From the NCBI GenBank assembly GCA_933228895.1, contig OW121852.1:103747544-103811543 (forward strand): a stretch of 64,000 nt of DNA, read 5' to 3'. Positions 48,471 through 59,115 of this stretch are shown one piece after another (the stretch's first letter is position 1; each line of letters opens with the position of its first letter). A program made the position numbers and the translations under genes. Below the pieces are notes generated by a model that worked only from the letters and a program-made list of their open reading frames with translations, ran no database searches and was not told the origin of the DNA. This DNA comes from Platycnemis pennipes. Taxonomy: Eukaryota > Arthropoda > Insecta > Odonata > Platycnemididae.

Positions 48471-48884
48471 TATAAAGTGAACCTAATAAAGTTTATTTCT
48501 TTTATTTTCCATCGAGACTAGATGGTATTCTTCTCTTCGTGAGATAATTAAATGCATGGTTAGTTGATCTCACGGTTAGGAAGTACGTACTCACAATGTC
48601 AAATTACGGTTGTCTAATTAAAGAATAAACTCCTAGCATTGACTCCGTATTTGTTATTCGGGAGAGGTGACCAAGAGTTTAGGTCAGTGGTCGACAACTC
48701 CTGGCCTACGGGCTACATCCGGCCCACAAACCCCAGGAATATAGTGGTCTAATTACTAGGTAATTAGCTATTAATTCAATTCTAATAAGCATAAAATACT
48801 GAATTTTAGTTTCGGAAAATTTAATTCGTATCCTATATTCTCAGAGTGGTAATTTCTTGGTATTTATAACAAATTGCTAGGCTA

Positions 48885-49700
48885 AATCAGATCAAACGCA
48901 TTGCAGGGACTAATGGTTACAACAGCAAGATAGTTGAAAAAGTTTTACAGCGACAACAATCGAAAATGGCTCTGCGCTTAATTACCAGTTTATCCATACC
49001 TCAGCATGACATTGTTAAATGATGGTGCAAAATTCCGTTTATTGGCAAATTGTCATATCAAATAGCCAATTATATACCGAGACACAAATTAAGGGTTTCA
49101 TTCTACAACCCTAACTGCTTGAGTAACTTACTATTTAATTCTTGAGATAAATACGATGTGCTAGATAACAGTGGTGTACGTATACTTACTTAGTTGTAAA
49201 GGTATCAGCTGTAACGCCGTCTATGTTGGGCAAACAGGGCGTGCTGTCCGTACCCGGGTAAAAGAACATCAGCGCTGTTTAATGAATGGTAATGTAAGTT
49301 CCCAGTTCGTCTAGCAATTATAAGAAGAAGACCACCAAAGTGACTTCATCCCAAAAGCCCTGCACTCGCAGTGTAAGGGCCACAAGCTGGACTATTTGGA
49401 AAACCTTGAGATTTTTTTGTATTCCGAAAAAGCTATTGTATGTGTGCTGAATGATATGTTCCCTTCCCAATCTCCTAACCTTACCTTCCCCTCCCTCCCC
49501 TCCCGTAATACAATTCCTAACATTGCTCGCTCAAATATACCCGCTTCCCCACTCCCACCTTAGACCAATCATACACTTCCCGCACATTAACTCCTTCCCT
49601 ATCCCCTGCCCCTATATAAGGGGCTCGTGATGCACCAATCTCACCTTGATAATGACTGTATAAGTCGAAACCTAGGTCGGTTTCAATAAAAGTCTGTGGA
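48885..49700 (+). mobile_element. Penelope-like retroelement 3' part: RT tail, GIY-YIG, TATA, hammerhead
   Basis: Broken frames on the plus strand spell the end of a Penelope-like protein. The region after the RT reads NGYNSKIVEKVL and IANYIPRHKLRVSFYNPN. The GIY-YIG endonuclease starts with NAVYVGQTGRAVRTRVKEHQ, in which YVG stands for the YIG half, and ends near VCVLNDMFPSQ. Stops and a frameshift make it inactive. A C/T-rich tract, a TATATAA (49613-49619) and the hammerhead at 49643-49681 follow. It links the ribozyme motifs of this window to Penelope-like elements. Confidence 0.82.
49643..49681 (+). ncRNA. Hammerhead ribozyme-like motif, core UUGAUAA (C3U/G8A)
   Basis: Stem I ACC/GGU, core UUGAUAA at 49646-49652, extra U, stem II GACU/AGUC, GAAA at 49667-49670, palindromic ACCUAGGU, C17 at 49678. 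Relative to CUGAUGA, C3 is U and G8 is A, which keeps the 3-8 pair. TATATAA starts 33 nt upstream of position 3. Confidence 0.65.
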
Positions 49701-51195
49701 ATTATACTAAGTGATTTCATTTACGTTATTATTTCTTAATTATTCTTTAAACTTGCGGAAATACATTTACCTTATAGTTAATAACATGAACCTCCTCTGA
49801 GACACTGCATAGCTGTTTGACCCTTCCTCCCCGAAGGTTGCCGACCCCTATAGTTTAGGTCATTTGTACCATTTATTGGATCGTATTGTAGATATTGGAT
49901 TATTTTGAAGGAGACGGAGGACGAGTGGAGAGAAACCCAGCATTGATTGGCATTAGCCTCTTCTTCACGAAGCAAACCAAAGTCCATGGTTTAAGGTGCC
50001 GTACAACGAAAGCAGTACTAAGCTTGAAGTAATCTATGCCCTGCACTCAATTTTATGTATATGAAAAATTGAAAGCTCTACCACTTCTGTCATTAGCTTT
50101 TTCTAATGAACCGTGATGCTAAGGATGCCACGGTTTAAAGTCCCACTGCCAAGATCCTAATCCGGGCCCTAGTAATGGGAAGCCTTTACTCTAAGCCACC
50201 ACACTAATCCTTTCCCCCTTTTTATTAAAATAATTGAAATAATTTACATAAGATCTACAAAAAAATAATTTCTAGAGATAAAAAATTGACGCATCACATC
50301 GGAAGATTTACATAAATGACAATGCATAACCAAACCAAACAACATGTTTCAAGGTAAATATTTGATTCCCTCACTACTTCTTTCAGACGAGATTATATTC
50401 ATTTAGCGTTCCAGAATTTATGTATCCTTCAGTATCCTACTGACTCCAATCTTTTGGAGAATCCATCCGCTGAGGTCAAATTCCTCGCGAGCTGTACACC
50501 TGCGTAGTTAATTCATCCCAAAAAACGGTATATATTTCCACGGACGAGTGAGAGAGGGAGGAGGGGGAAGACTCCCGCAGAGATTCATTCATGAGAGTCC
50601 ATTAAACCTCGCGACGACACGGTAACTATAAACGGTCGTTTTGGCTCTTTCTTTTATTTTTTTCGCTGCACCCATGCGTTTTTGAAATGCTTCCCATATC
50701 ATCTAGCCGAGTCATTGTAGGCGTGGTAGCATTTTGTATTTCTCTTAAGCGTGCACGAACTAACAAAATTTGATGTCCACCACCATCATCCGCTACTAAT
50801 CACAGTAGTTAAATTGTTTCAGAGCTGTTTTACAAGGGAATAAGTTAAGTTCTATATGTACATCTATACTTACCGAGCATGAGTACGCTACGGTTTCTTG
50901 GGAATACTGTGCAACCCGCTGGAATGTACGAGTTCTTTTTTCACTAATTTACCTCATCACGAGTACAGGTGCCTATTATGTTACCGTTGTTGTATCAATG
51001 GGTTACGTGATATTGTATAGGAAAATAGATGCATAGTAGGTATTATAAGAATAGTTTATGAACAATCAGGGGTAACACACGTATGCATATGCATATGCAT
51101 TGCATGTATGAGTGTGATTTATTCTCATAAATGTAGTGGAAAGTAGGTGACGTGAAGTAAAGGTTGCTCTTCCCAGCTCCTCCTTTACTTCTCCT

Positions 51196-51275
51196 GCATC
51201 TATTTTTCTCCGTCAGCTACCTCGAGAGTGTGTGGCAGTGGGTGAATAATCACCAATCATACATTAAATACATAT
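51196..51275 (+). repeat. SINE family B fragment
   Basis: CAGCTACCTCGAGAGTGTGT, then GGCAGTGGGTGAATAATCACC match the family core. The CTACAT start is lost. Confidence 0.55.
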
Positions 51276-51299
51276 ATTATTAGCTACGGGACTACTCTA

Positions 51300-51522
51300 A
51301 AGGCTTGGTTACACAATACATGAACCCGTACGAGTTAATGTGTAAATGAATGAACGCGAGAATGCACCGTGTAACCACACCAAAATGTACATATGAATGA
51401 ATGCGTGAACAGAAAATAGAACCTGTTCTATTTGGTTCATACATTCGCACAAGTTGAGCAGAAACCATTCACGCAAATGTACATGAAGCCGTACGTGTTA
51501 ATGTATCGTGTAACCAGGCCTT
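51300..51522. mobile_element. MITE with inverted ends AAGGCYTGGTTACAC
   Basis: A 223-bp unit without coding capacity. The left end AAGGCTTGGTTACACAATAC is inverted at the right as AAGGCCTGGTTACACGATAC, and similarity continues inward (TTAAC, CGTACG words). The target duplication is not clear; the ends recall PIF/Harbinger-type MITEs. Confidence 0.7.
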
Positions 51523-51529
51523 AATAGAG

Positions 51530-52465
51530 ATAGCAGCTGTGAGGAATCAAGAATTAAGAAAGGACTGAGAAAGGGCTGTGCATTTTCTCCCGTGATTTTT
51601 AATGTGTGCATAGAGAAAGCCAGTAAGGAAATCAAAGAGAAGGCTTCAGGACTAAATATCCACGAGGAGAAAATCAGCATGCCTTGATTTTCCGATGAGG
51701 TAGCAGTAATGGCTTAGGTATGAGGATATTTGAAGAAGACACTATTTAACATGGAAAAAACATTGTCCGGATATCACCTTAAGATCAATAAAAAGAAAAA
51801 AAAAGGTAACGGCGAGTCTTTCATAGTAGGGGCAAGGAGGCAGAAACCAATATTATACTCGGGAAGCCGAAGCTAGGAAAGATAAGTGAATATTACTATC
51901 TAGGAAGCAAAATAACTAGCAATGAGCGAAGCAAGAAGGAAATAGTAGATCAGCTCAGGCAATGAGAGCATTCTACCAAAGTAAGAATCTACTCACAGCT
52001 GGAAATAAAAGCGTGGAAGTAAGGAAACAATTCATCATGACATACATCTGGAGCATTCTTCTTGATAGCAGTGAGATATAGACGATAACATCAGCAGAGA
52101 AGTCAAAGCTGGAAGTATTTGAAATTCGATGCTATAGAAAAACGGTGAAGTTTAAATGGATAGACCGAGTGATTAACTAAGAAGAGTAGGAGAAAAGATA
52201 AGGCTGCTGAAAAACGTAAAAAGAAGACAAGAATCGGCCATATAATGAGGCATGATGGGCTGCTTAAGGTACCTAGGTACTCGTCGAGGGACAAGTGAAT
52301 AAGAAGAATGGCAAAGGAACAGCACAAGATACAAGTGGAAGTCGTGAAGGATGAGAAAGAGAAGAATGATGCAAATACGAAGAGGCTTTCTGGAAAGAGA
52401 ATCGAGTTAAGAGCTGCGTCAAGCCAATCGTAGAATTACTAACCCTTGATTATGATGACTATGAT
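51530..52465 (+). mobile_element. RTE-like LINE, decayed RT to 3' end (copy 2)
   Basis: Pieces in several frames keep family order: KGLRKGCAFSPVIFNVCIEK (RT), a damaged catalytic box in which FADD reads FSDE, YYLGSKITSNE, FIMTYIWSILLDSSE and FKWIDRV, then the GRIGHIMRHDGLL-type block and a CAAGCC tail with GATTATGATGAC. Many stops are present. It is the same family as 16775-17097 and starts at the MITE border. Confidence 0.75.
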
Positions 52466-53243
52466 TCAAAATGGGGGGTAGAGACTAAAACGTTCTTGTT
52501 GATCATATAGGGCAAGAAAATATTAAAGAAACAGTACACATAAGCATAGCAAAGTTAATGTACGCGGAAGTAACGACAACCTATCTCTTAAATTTTATTT
52601 TTATGATCTAACCCCAGATTTTCAATATATTTTCAACATCTGCGGTAGATTTAGCCTGAACTACAAGCTCCATTTTGTCAGTGAATCCAAGTCTAACATT
52701 CTTCCAGCCATTAGTGCTCACTACGAAAAGCATCCTAACACACCTTTTCATGAACATAGCTGCTCGCCGCTGCACAATATCCAATTTTGAAATGAAACCT
52801 ATCTTCTTCACCGGATTGCTTTTACTACTTGCATATTCTTTTTCATTTTCTTACTGCTAGCAAAGGACTAGGCGGGAGATGTTAAACGTTTACAACTTCG
52901 GCATAAAAATATTTCTCAATCTGCAGCTTTCAATGTTTTAACCTGGCAAAAATAGTCGGCAAATGGTCTTGTTTTTATTACTTCCAAACCATCTTAATAA
53001 AGGAATTGGATAAAATTCAGAGGAATCAGCCAAATTTATAAGTAAGTATTATGATAGGGTGAAAGTGTAGCTTCTAGAAACAATAGGATGGGAAACCCTT
53101 AATTAAAACTATAAAATCAGTCTAAGGCTTTTGCATAGGTACAGGTCATATGCGTTTCCATGCATGTCAGGAAAAAAATTGAAATTTTCGGTTTGTGTCC
53201 CGTATAATATTCATTTCATTAGGTAGATAGTATATTTAAACAT

Positions 53244-53318
53244 TAGTGCATGTGATTGAAACACCACCTACTACACACCCTAGACGTGTCTTGCAGAGTA
53301 GTTAGTAGATGTAGATTA
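53244..53318 (-). repeat. SINE family B fragment
   Basis: On the minus strand: AATCTACATCTACTAACTAC, GCAAGACACGTCTAGGGTGT and a diverged ATCACA region. Confidence 0.45.
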
Positions 53319-53489
53319 GTATTGTTCTACAAAGTGGATGTACATCAAAATGTGCTGAAATTACGCTAAGATTCTCTGCAGTAAAGGGTAGATGAGAGTT
53401 CATGCTACGAACATGTCCTCAACGCAGGTTTCCCCGTAAAATTCATCTACTGCGGCAAAAACACCGTGATAGCCGGCGATTGAAGCTGT

Positions 53490-53805
53490 ATGGGATGGGG
53501 TAAGTGTAGTGTTCAAAGAGCTGACCTCCCATCCAGAAGGTCCGGGTTCGAATCACAGAATCAGTGTTTCTGTTATATTCGTTGTCCATAGTAGACTGTC
53601 TTGTGGAGAGCGAGTGTTGACCTACGTGTTTCGGATAGGACGTCAAACCGTGAATCTCTTGGCAACTTTCATGAAGAGTGTCTTATTCGGACGTGAGGTT
53701 TCTCTCCAATCGCTAAAAATCACTACCTTCTCCGATATGTCCATCATAAATGGCGCCAATGACCTTAATTGTCGATCACCTTCCCGGAACAGCAGTAAAA
53801 ATGTG
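53490..53805 (+). repeat. SINE family A, diverged full-length copy
   Basis: Head GGGATGGGGTAAGTGTAGTG and B box CCGGGTTCGAATC, then the body landmarks TTTCGGATAGGACGTCAAAC, CTCTTGGCAACTTTC, TTTCTCTCCA and the end GCGCCAATGACCT. Confidence 0.72.
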
Positions 53806-54215
53806 AAAACTGAAAAGTTTATTTAAGGGGTGAGCAATTAAGTGATGACCCGAAATGATTGATACTGTAATTGCTACCGTGTATAAACAGATCCTTGTAC
53901 AGATGTTATTGAATATCATCGAGGGTTACTATAGAGTAAACTTTCAGGTTGCACTCTTTGTGTCTACTTTATTACAATCTATACATTTTTATACATTCTT
54001 TCATTGTTATTGACGTCTAGAATTTCTTATTTTTCCTCCCAACTTTGTCCATATAATCATCGCAGTCATTTAAATCGTACCAAATATTTGATACAACTTT
54101 TAGGATTTTAGTTCATCTTCCTTAGTTTTAACTTCAAAATTAATTTCTATAAGCAGCCTCATCAAATCCTTTGCTGAAATGCGGGGTGTTCACATATGAA
54201 TCCGCATATTCATCA

Positions 54216-54305
54216 GTGCTCATACGGAGAGCACGTTAGGTTATGATTCTTCTCCTGCCTTACACCTTCGAGGTGGTCTACAGCGAGTTCAGTGTACGTA
54301 GGCAT
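54216..54305 (-). repeat. SINE family B fragment, strongly diverged
   Basis: Only the GACCACCTCGAAGGTGTAAG block and weak flanks remain on the minus strand. Confidence 0.35.
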
Positions 54306-54997
54306 AATTTCAGAAATAGATGTTGTTTTGAAGATCTTACTGAATAGGATTATTACACAAAGACTTCACTTCTTGCGATCTAACCCATTCCAATCGCCAT
54401 TTAGTCATAATTAGTACAAGTCAAGGCAAGGGTCTTAAAACCATTCTAGAGTACCGGCATTCTTCTTTTGCTGAGAACATTAAAAACCAATATCCTTCTT
54501 CTGTGATGTGATTAAACTGATGCATACCTAATATGCCAAAGGTGGCATAGGCGACGTTTATAGCCAGTGAACTATTTTAAAATTTCTTTATGTCCGATAT
54601 TGTAATTGACCCCGTAAGATTGTTAAACGACGCACCAGGATGTGATATTTGTTTCTTTTGGTGGTACATACTAATTTAACTTTACTTCGATACTTTGAGA
54701 GTAATTACTATCCGTTCAAATAAATATGAGAGAATACCGTTTCGTTATTTATTTTTGGCCTTCATTTCCATGTACTTTATTGTGCCGCCAAAAGCAAAGA
54801 GATTTATTTGTACTTTGGCTTTAATAATTTGACATTCTTCAGCGTGATGATTAAATAGCGTGTGTACTATCTTTCAAATAATTAGTTGCGATCCATCGTG
54901 ATAAAAATATCAGGTAAAATGAGCCAATTCGGTTTGAATACTAAATTGATATGGTTGTGTAAACGTTCAACTGGGATGGTATCTATAACGAATGTAT

Positions 54998-55080
54998 TGG
55001 ACGTGGTAGAGGTTGGTAACGCGCCGGCAGACAACCCAATGGTCGCGGCTTCTTATCCCACCCCAGTCGTGGGTATTTCG
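54998..55080 (+). repeat. tRNA-headed SINE fragment
   Basis: GTGGTAGAGGTTGGTAACGC is a good A box; the B box is damaged (CGGCTTCTTATCCCACC). Confidence 0.45.
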
Positions 55081-56214
55081 TTTTGTTTATGTTTAAGGCA
55101 TGGTTGTTTGATTGATAAAGCTACTTTCTCTTAGCTTTTATATGTTCTGCAACACGTGATGCAGTTGAATAAAAACAACTTATTTACTTGACTCCGTCGT
55201 AGAATTTACTTGACTCCGTCACTTATTAATAGAGAAAAATATTGATTCAACTGTCAGTGACACATGTAAAAGTTAAATGTCAAGACATGACCTCAAAATA
55301 TGGGGTATCTTAAAACCTATTTCTAGAACAAAGAAATTTCGTTGGGAAAACTTTTATGTTTCAAAGCAGTCGCAAAGTAAGAGTTTTCAAAAGATATCTT
55401 TCATGTACCTCAGGATAAAGCTTTCTCGGGATTTCATATTTGGCCCAAACGATTATGAAATGTAAATTCTAGGTCCTCTGGGAAATAAGTGAAATTTACG
55501 GCACCGTTGGCATAAATTTCGTTCGCCAATGGAGCAACGCTAATCGCCAACTATGAAAACAACACCAGAAACGTTTTCAAGCGAGTGCAATGAATATTTT
55601 TTACCTCTTTCCGACGGAGGAGATCGTTAAAATTCAACGTTAGCGGAACTTTGCGGTCCGGATGGGTACATTGCTAGCAAAGAAAGAGGCGCACCGCAGC
55701 AGCGTAAGCACTGCGTTCATTATGCGAGTGATTCTTTGAGGGCCCTGCGATTTACCTGATAAGGTTAGTGAAGGGACACATTTTCCTAGCCGGGACTCTT
55801 TTTCCCTGCTGTCACTTTTTTCTATCCCCATCATCATGACCCAGTTAAGTGTCTTTTATGCCTCGGCCCCACGCTGAATAGTAGTTCACACCGGCTTATT
55901 ACTCCATTGCTCCGGTATAGCACTTACTGACGGCACTGCATCGGTTTGAGTTCGCCGATGGCAGATTAAAAAATTCGTCGTGGCACACTTCCAATGAGTT
56001 TCTTCTGCGTAATTTTTGTTTTAATGTGTGCATGCAGTTTTTGCAGTTTGTATTTTTTCGAGTAGGAACCATTTAATTCCCGTATAGAGAATAATTTCTG
56101 CATTTTTCCTGTATAAAATCATTTATTTTTTTCCTCGTCGGTTTCTCAATGACGTAATTCATTGCTGCTATCATGTTTATGAGGAAAGTGTGATTTCTAT
56201 AAGATACACATGCA

Positions 56215-56377
56215 GAAATCGATAGATTCGGCTTTCACTTGGTGAAAATTCATGTTGAATAAGAAGATGCAACCTATGTAAATTTTCACAGACTTTTATT
56301 TGTTGGTACAACGCATTTCGACGCTAAGGTGTCATTTTCAAGTACTTGTAGGTTGCATAGGTTGCATCTTGTTATTC
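56215..56377. mobile_element. Short hammerhead unit 6 with a paralogous empty site
   Basis: The unit is flanked by ATACACATGCA (56204-56214) and ATACACATGTA (56378-56388); the site is single at 57483-57493. Inverted arms built on AAGATGCAACCTATG surround a single minus-strand hammerhead-like motif. Confidence 0.82.
56306..56345 (-). ncRNA. Hammerhead ribozyme-like motif, core UUGAAAA (C3U/G8A)
   Basis: On the minus strand: stem I GUAC/GUAC, core UUGAAAA (position 3 at 56341), extra U, stem II with GAC/GUC and a CUUA loop, GAAA, stem III AUGCGU (imperfect), U17 and expected cleavage between 56310 and 56309. Confidence 0.55.
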
Positions 56378-57342
56378 ATACACATGTACTCGTTTTCCTT
56401 AGGTGCAGCTAGAATTCTTGCATAACCTATCATCCTGGTGCCCTAAACACATTATTAGCATATGAAAATCGTTTTGATTCCAATCCTTATATCGACTAGT
56501 AATATCGAGACATTCTTTTAACGCCCGCGCTGGTGCGAAATTACACTTCATTGAAAGCGTTGCTCTGAAATGTCCTTAAGACTCCTGGAAACTTCTCCTG
56601 CTCTGAATGAGTGAAGAGAGAAACTTGACTTTGTGAGATGAGTAGGGGGAAAGTGTACGTAAAAGTTAAAGAGATATTTCCTCTGTTTAGTGAGGCCCGA
56701 GGCAGAATATACCTGTAGTATCTGCAGCCCGGATCAACAAGGAAATAAGAAAAATTCAAATAATATCTCCAAGATTTGTAAATAATTAATACGAGGTATG
56801 GTGGACTAGCAACCTTGTCAGTAGAGGCATTGTGATGGGAGGCCCTTTAAGCGCGTTGGCAGGAGGACCATGAAGGCTGACAAGTTTTACTCCGACACCA
56901 AGAGAATTACTAAGGCCCATACGACATTGGTAGATAGAACCAATCATATAAGATGAAAGGAAAATGAAACACAGATAGATCAAAAGATTCGCGCTTCCTA
57001 CGTATAATTTCTGACCATAACATCATCAAGACATGCCACACCAACAGCCTTCATAAAAATAACTTCTCTCAACACAAAAATACAGTAGTTCTCATTGTAC
57101 TCAAAAGATTAACAAATATTATGCAAATGGATCAGAATTTTTACTGATATTTGCATATTGAATTTTTCAAGTACTAAGCAAGTCTGCATATACAATTATA
57201 GGGGTATACAATGCATTGCATGTTGGATGAAAAGTGAAGTTTGTAAAGGACGCTATGCATACTAAATTCTTTGGTGTATGTAAAAGCATTAGTGCATGCA
57301 TTGCACATGTTGCGAGAATTATACGAAGTGAGTTTCGTGTTG

Positions 57343-57410
57343 TTTTTGTGGCTATAGCTTCCCTTCTCTTGGGAACGGGTTCGAATCCCGGTGTTGTAAG
57401 AGATGTTTTA
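57343..57410 (+). repeat. tRNA-like B-box sequence
   Basis: ACGGGTTCGAATCCCGGTG is a perfect B box with a short TTCCC/GGGAA stem before it; the A box is weak. It is a SINE head or tRNA pseudogene. Confidence 0.4.
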
Positions 57411-57444
57411 TTAGTCAACAGATACTTTTAAGAGTATGTATTAG

Positions 57445-57610
57445 TGCTATCATGTTTATGAGGAAAGTGTGATTCTTATAAGATACACATGCACTCGTTT
57501 TCCTTAGGTGCAGCTGGAATCCTTGCATATCCAATCATTCTGGTGCCCTAAACACATTATTAGCATATGAAAATCGTTTTGATTCCATTCCCTATTACTA
57601 TCGAGACATA
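57445..57610 (+). repeat. Repeat R165, copy 2 (uninterrupted)
   Basis: Direct-orientation copy of the repeat at 56165-56520 without the hammerhead insertion. Confidence 0.82.
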
Positions 57611-57628
57611 GGCTACTATATCTCGATA

Positions 57629-57696
57629 CCTATTTCTCGCCTATATCTATCGAGATGTAGGCTTCTATATCTCGATAGATATAGGTGAGAATAGGT
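57629..57696. repeat. Inverted repeat with about 27-bp arms
   Basis: CCTATTTCTCGCCTATATCT runs into TATCGAGAT, and after a 12-bp loop the inverse follows with few differences. A preceding CTATATCTCGATACC is a further partial copy. It resembles a small foldback element. Confidence 0.7.
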
Positions 57697-57704
57697 TTAA
57701 TTAT

Positions 57705-57830
57705 AATAATAGGCAAAATCTTATAGACTCTCATAGTTCAGTACCTCGTCAGTCGAAAGGTGCGAGTGGCCCCCTTTGCATCTTTATGTTAAGAATAGAC
57801 ACATGCCGACGCCAGATGTCTCTGGTTGCT
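57705..57830 (+). repeat. SINE family A fragment
   Basis: TTCAGTACCTCGTCAGTCG, AAGAATAGACACATGCCGAC and GCCAGATGTCTCT match the family body; head and tail are missing. Confidence 0.5.
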
Positions 57831-57885
57831 TCCTTTGATAAAAACGGTGAAAGCAATGAATGTACGAGTGTGCGCACAGAACGAG

Positions 57886-57990
57886 AATTCTATCGTTATC
57901 TTCATATACAGATTACACTGCGAACCACCTTTAAGGTGTGTGACAGTGGGTGAATCACCACCAGTCACGATCTACGTCACCACAATCTAC
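57886..57990 (+). repeat. SINE family B copy
   Basis: CTGCGAACCACCTTTAAGGT, then GTGTGACAGTGGGTGAATCA match the family core; the CTACAT start is altered. Confidence 0.6.
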
Positions 57991-58199
57991 CTATATGCAA
58001 TAAGGAACACAATAAAACTTGATACTGAAAATGTGTTGGTCATGCATGGCTCCAGGAACGTGCAACATATTCTTTAGAATTTACGAAATAATTGTGTCTT
58101 GTTATTCAGTATTTACGCATTTTTGCTCTCATGCAATAATTTACATTAAAGAGTATTCTACTTATCTACTTACTTTATCTATCTATCTATATGAAGTGA

Positions 58200-59050
58200 C
58201 TCCTGAGAAGTTTTGAGAATAATATTGTATTTCTGTTGTCAAAATCCCTTTTTCTCACCCCATACAAACCCTATAGCGATGAATCAGCCGAAACGATTTT
58301 TACCTATTTCTGACAAGGCTTACTCAGTTGATGTTTGAACACAGTTTGTTTTTAAACTAAGTTGAAAGAAAAATCGTATAGACAAAAGCGCAGCAAAACG
58401 AGAATGCCCCATGAAGATGTTGTAAGTGAACAATGCAGAAGAAAGAATCATTGCCGGCAGAAGACATATGTTTTACCACAACTCATGCAGGACTAAGTCT
58501 TGATATTTTTCCTAAATTTTATCATTCTATTGAGACAAATAAATTCAAGCAATATGCAATCATAGCATAGTATCAACCATTCTATTTATACACTGGTTTA
58601 TTTGAATTTAAAGTATACTCTCTGCGAGGAAAAGTAAGTAACTGTTTGATTAATAGGTCGATTTCACATCAGCTTCTTTGATTACTTGTAGTAGGTACTC
58701 AGGAACTACTGATTCTTGATAGTTTGTCTAAATGTTCAGTCATTGCTATGATGATGGCATTGAAACTGACAGGGCTATGAATTTTCATGACTAATAGCTG
58801 TATCACGAGGACCCATGCAGTAGACACACTAATAAGTACCTGGAATATAACATTTTATGGAGCAATTGGTATAGTATATACCATAGATACTCTTAAATTG
58901 GTATTTTTGTAAGTGTTTGCGGAAGTATATTTACGGCAGAAACGAAGAGTATGTAGAAAAGCTGCGCCTTGAGCTTGGCAAGCGAGCAGTAAAACTGTGC
59001 CTAAATGATTCTCAGTACTATATCTCTATGGGCCCTTATCGCATTAATAA
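58200..59050. other. Stretch without recognisable content
   Basis: AT-rich with an (ATCT)n run just before it at about 58172-58192. No gene or repeat family was recognised. Confidence 0.4.
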
Positions 59051-59065
59051 TCGCCCACTTGGTTA

Positions 59066-59115
59066 TACATCTACATAATACCCTTCAAGCCACCATAAAG
59101 GTGTGTCCTAATGCC
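59066..59115 (+). repeat. SINE family B fragment
   Basis: ACATCTACATAATACCCTTC, AAGCCACC and AAGGTGTGTCC match the family core start. Confidence 0.55.

Larger units (their letters stand above)
48281..48512. mobile_element. Foldback hammerhead unit 5 (15-bp target duplication)
   Basis: A 232-bp unit flanked by CGAGACTAGATGGTA (48266-48280 and 48513-48527). The arms, about 90 bp each, match with scattered differences. Motifs lie on minus (48368-48415) and plus (48415-48470) with core CUGAAGA as in unit 1, from which the CCCGGG stem III is also shared. Confidence 0.87.
48685..49852. mobile_element. hAT-like DNA transposon carrying a Penelope-like insert
   Basis: The left end CAGTGGTCGACAAC and the inverted right end TAGGGGTCGGCAAC agree at 11 of 14 places and look like Charlie-type hAT termini. 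The 8-bp repeat GTTTAGGT stands at 48677-48684 and 49853-49860, two bases beyond the exact right end. No transposase is left; the inner part is mostly the Penelope-like remnant. Confidence 0.65.
48650..50212 (-). mobile_element. SINE family A copy split by a hAT-like insertion
   Basis: On the minus strand the head (GTGGTGGCTTAGAGTAAAGG, then AGGGCCCGGATTAGG) starts near 50212. The body has TGGGTTTCTCTCCAC, and the end word CAAATGACCT sits at the right edge of the hAT-like element. The rest of the SINE end (TTGGTCACCTCTCCC) continues on the other side at 48650-48676. This order matches the intact copy at 22124-22461. Confidence 0.7.
56165..56520 (+). repeat. Repeat R165, copy 1, split by a hammerhead insertion
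   Basis: Flanks 56165-56214 and 56389-56520 match an uninterrupted copy at 57445-57610 (TATCATGTTTATGAGGAAAG, CTCGTTTTCCTTAGGTGCAG and CACATTATTAGCATATGAAA). The 163-bp unit 56215-56377 sits between them. The family of the repeat itself is unknown. Confidence 0.82.

Noticed and set aside
58741..58770. GATGATGGCATTGAAAC, looking like a hammerhead core
   Set aside because: The CUGANGA core, stem I and the palindromic stem III are absent.
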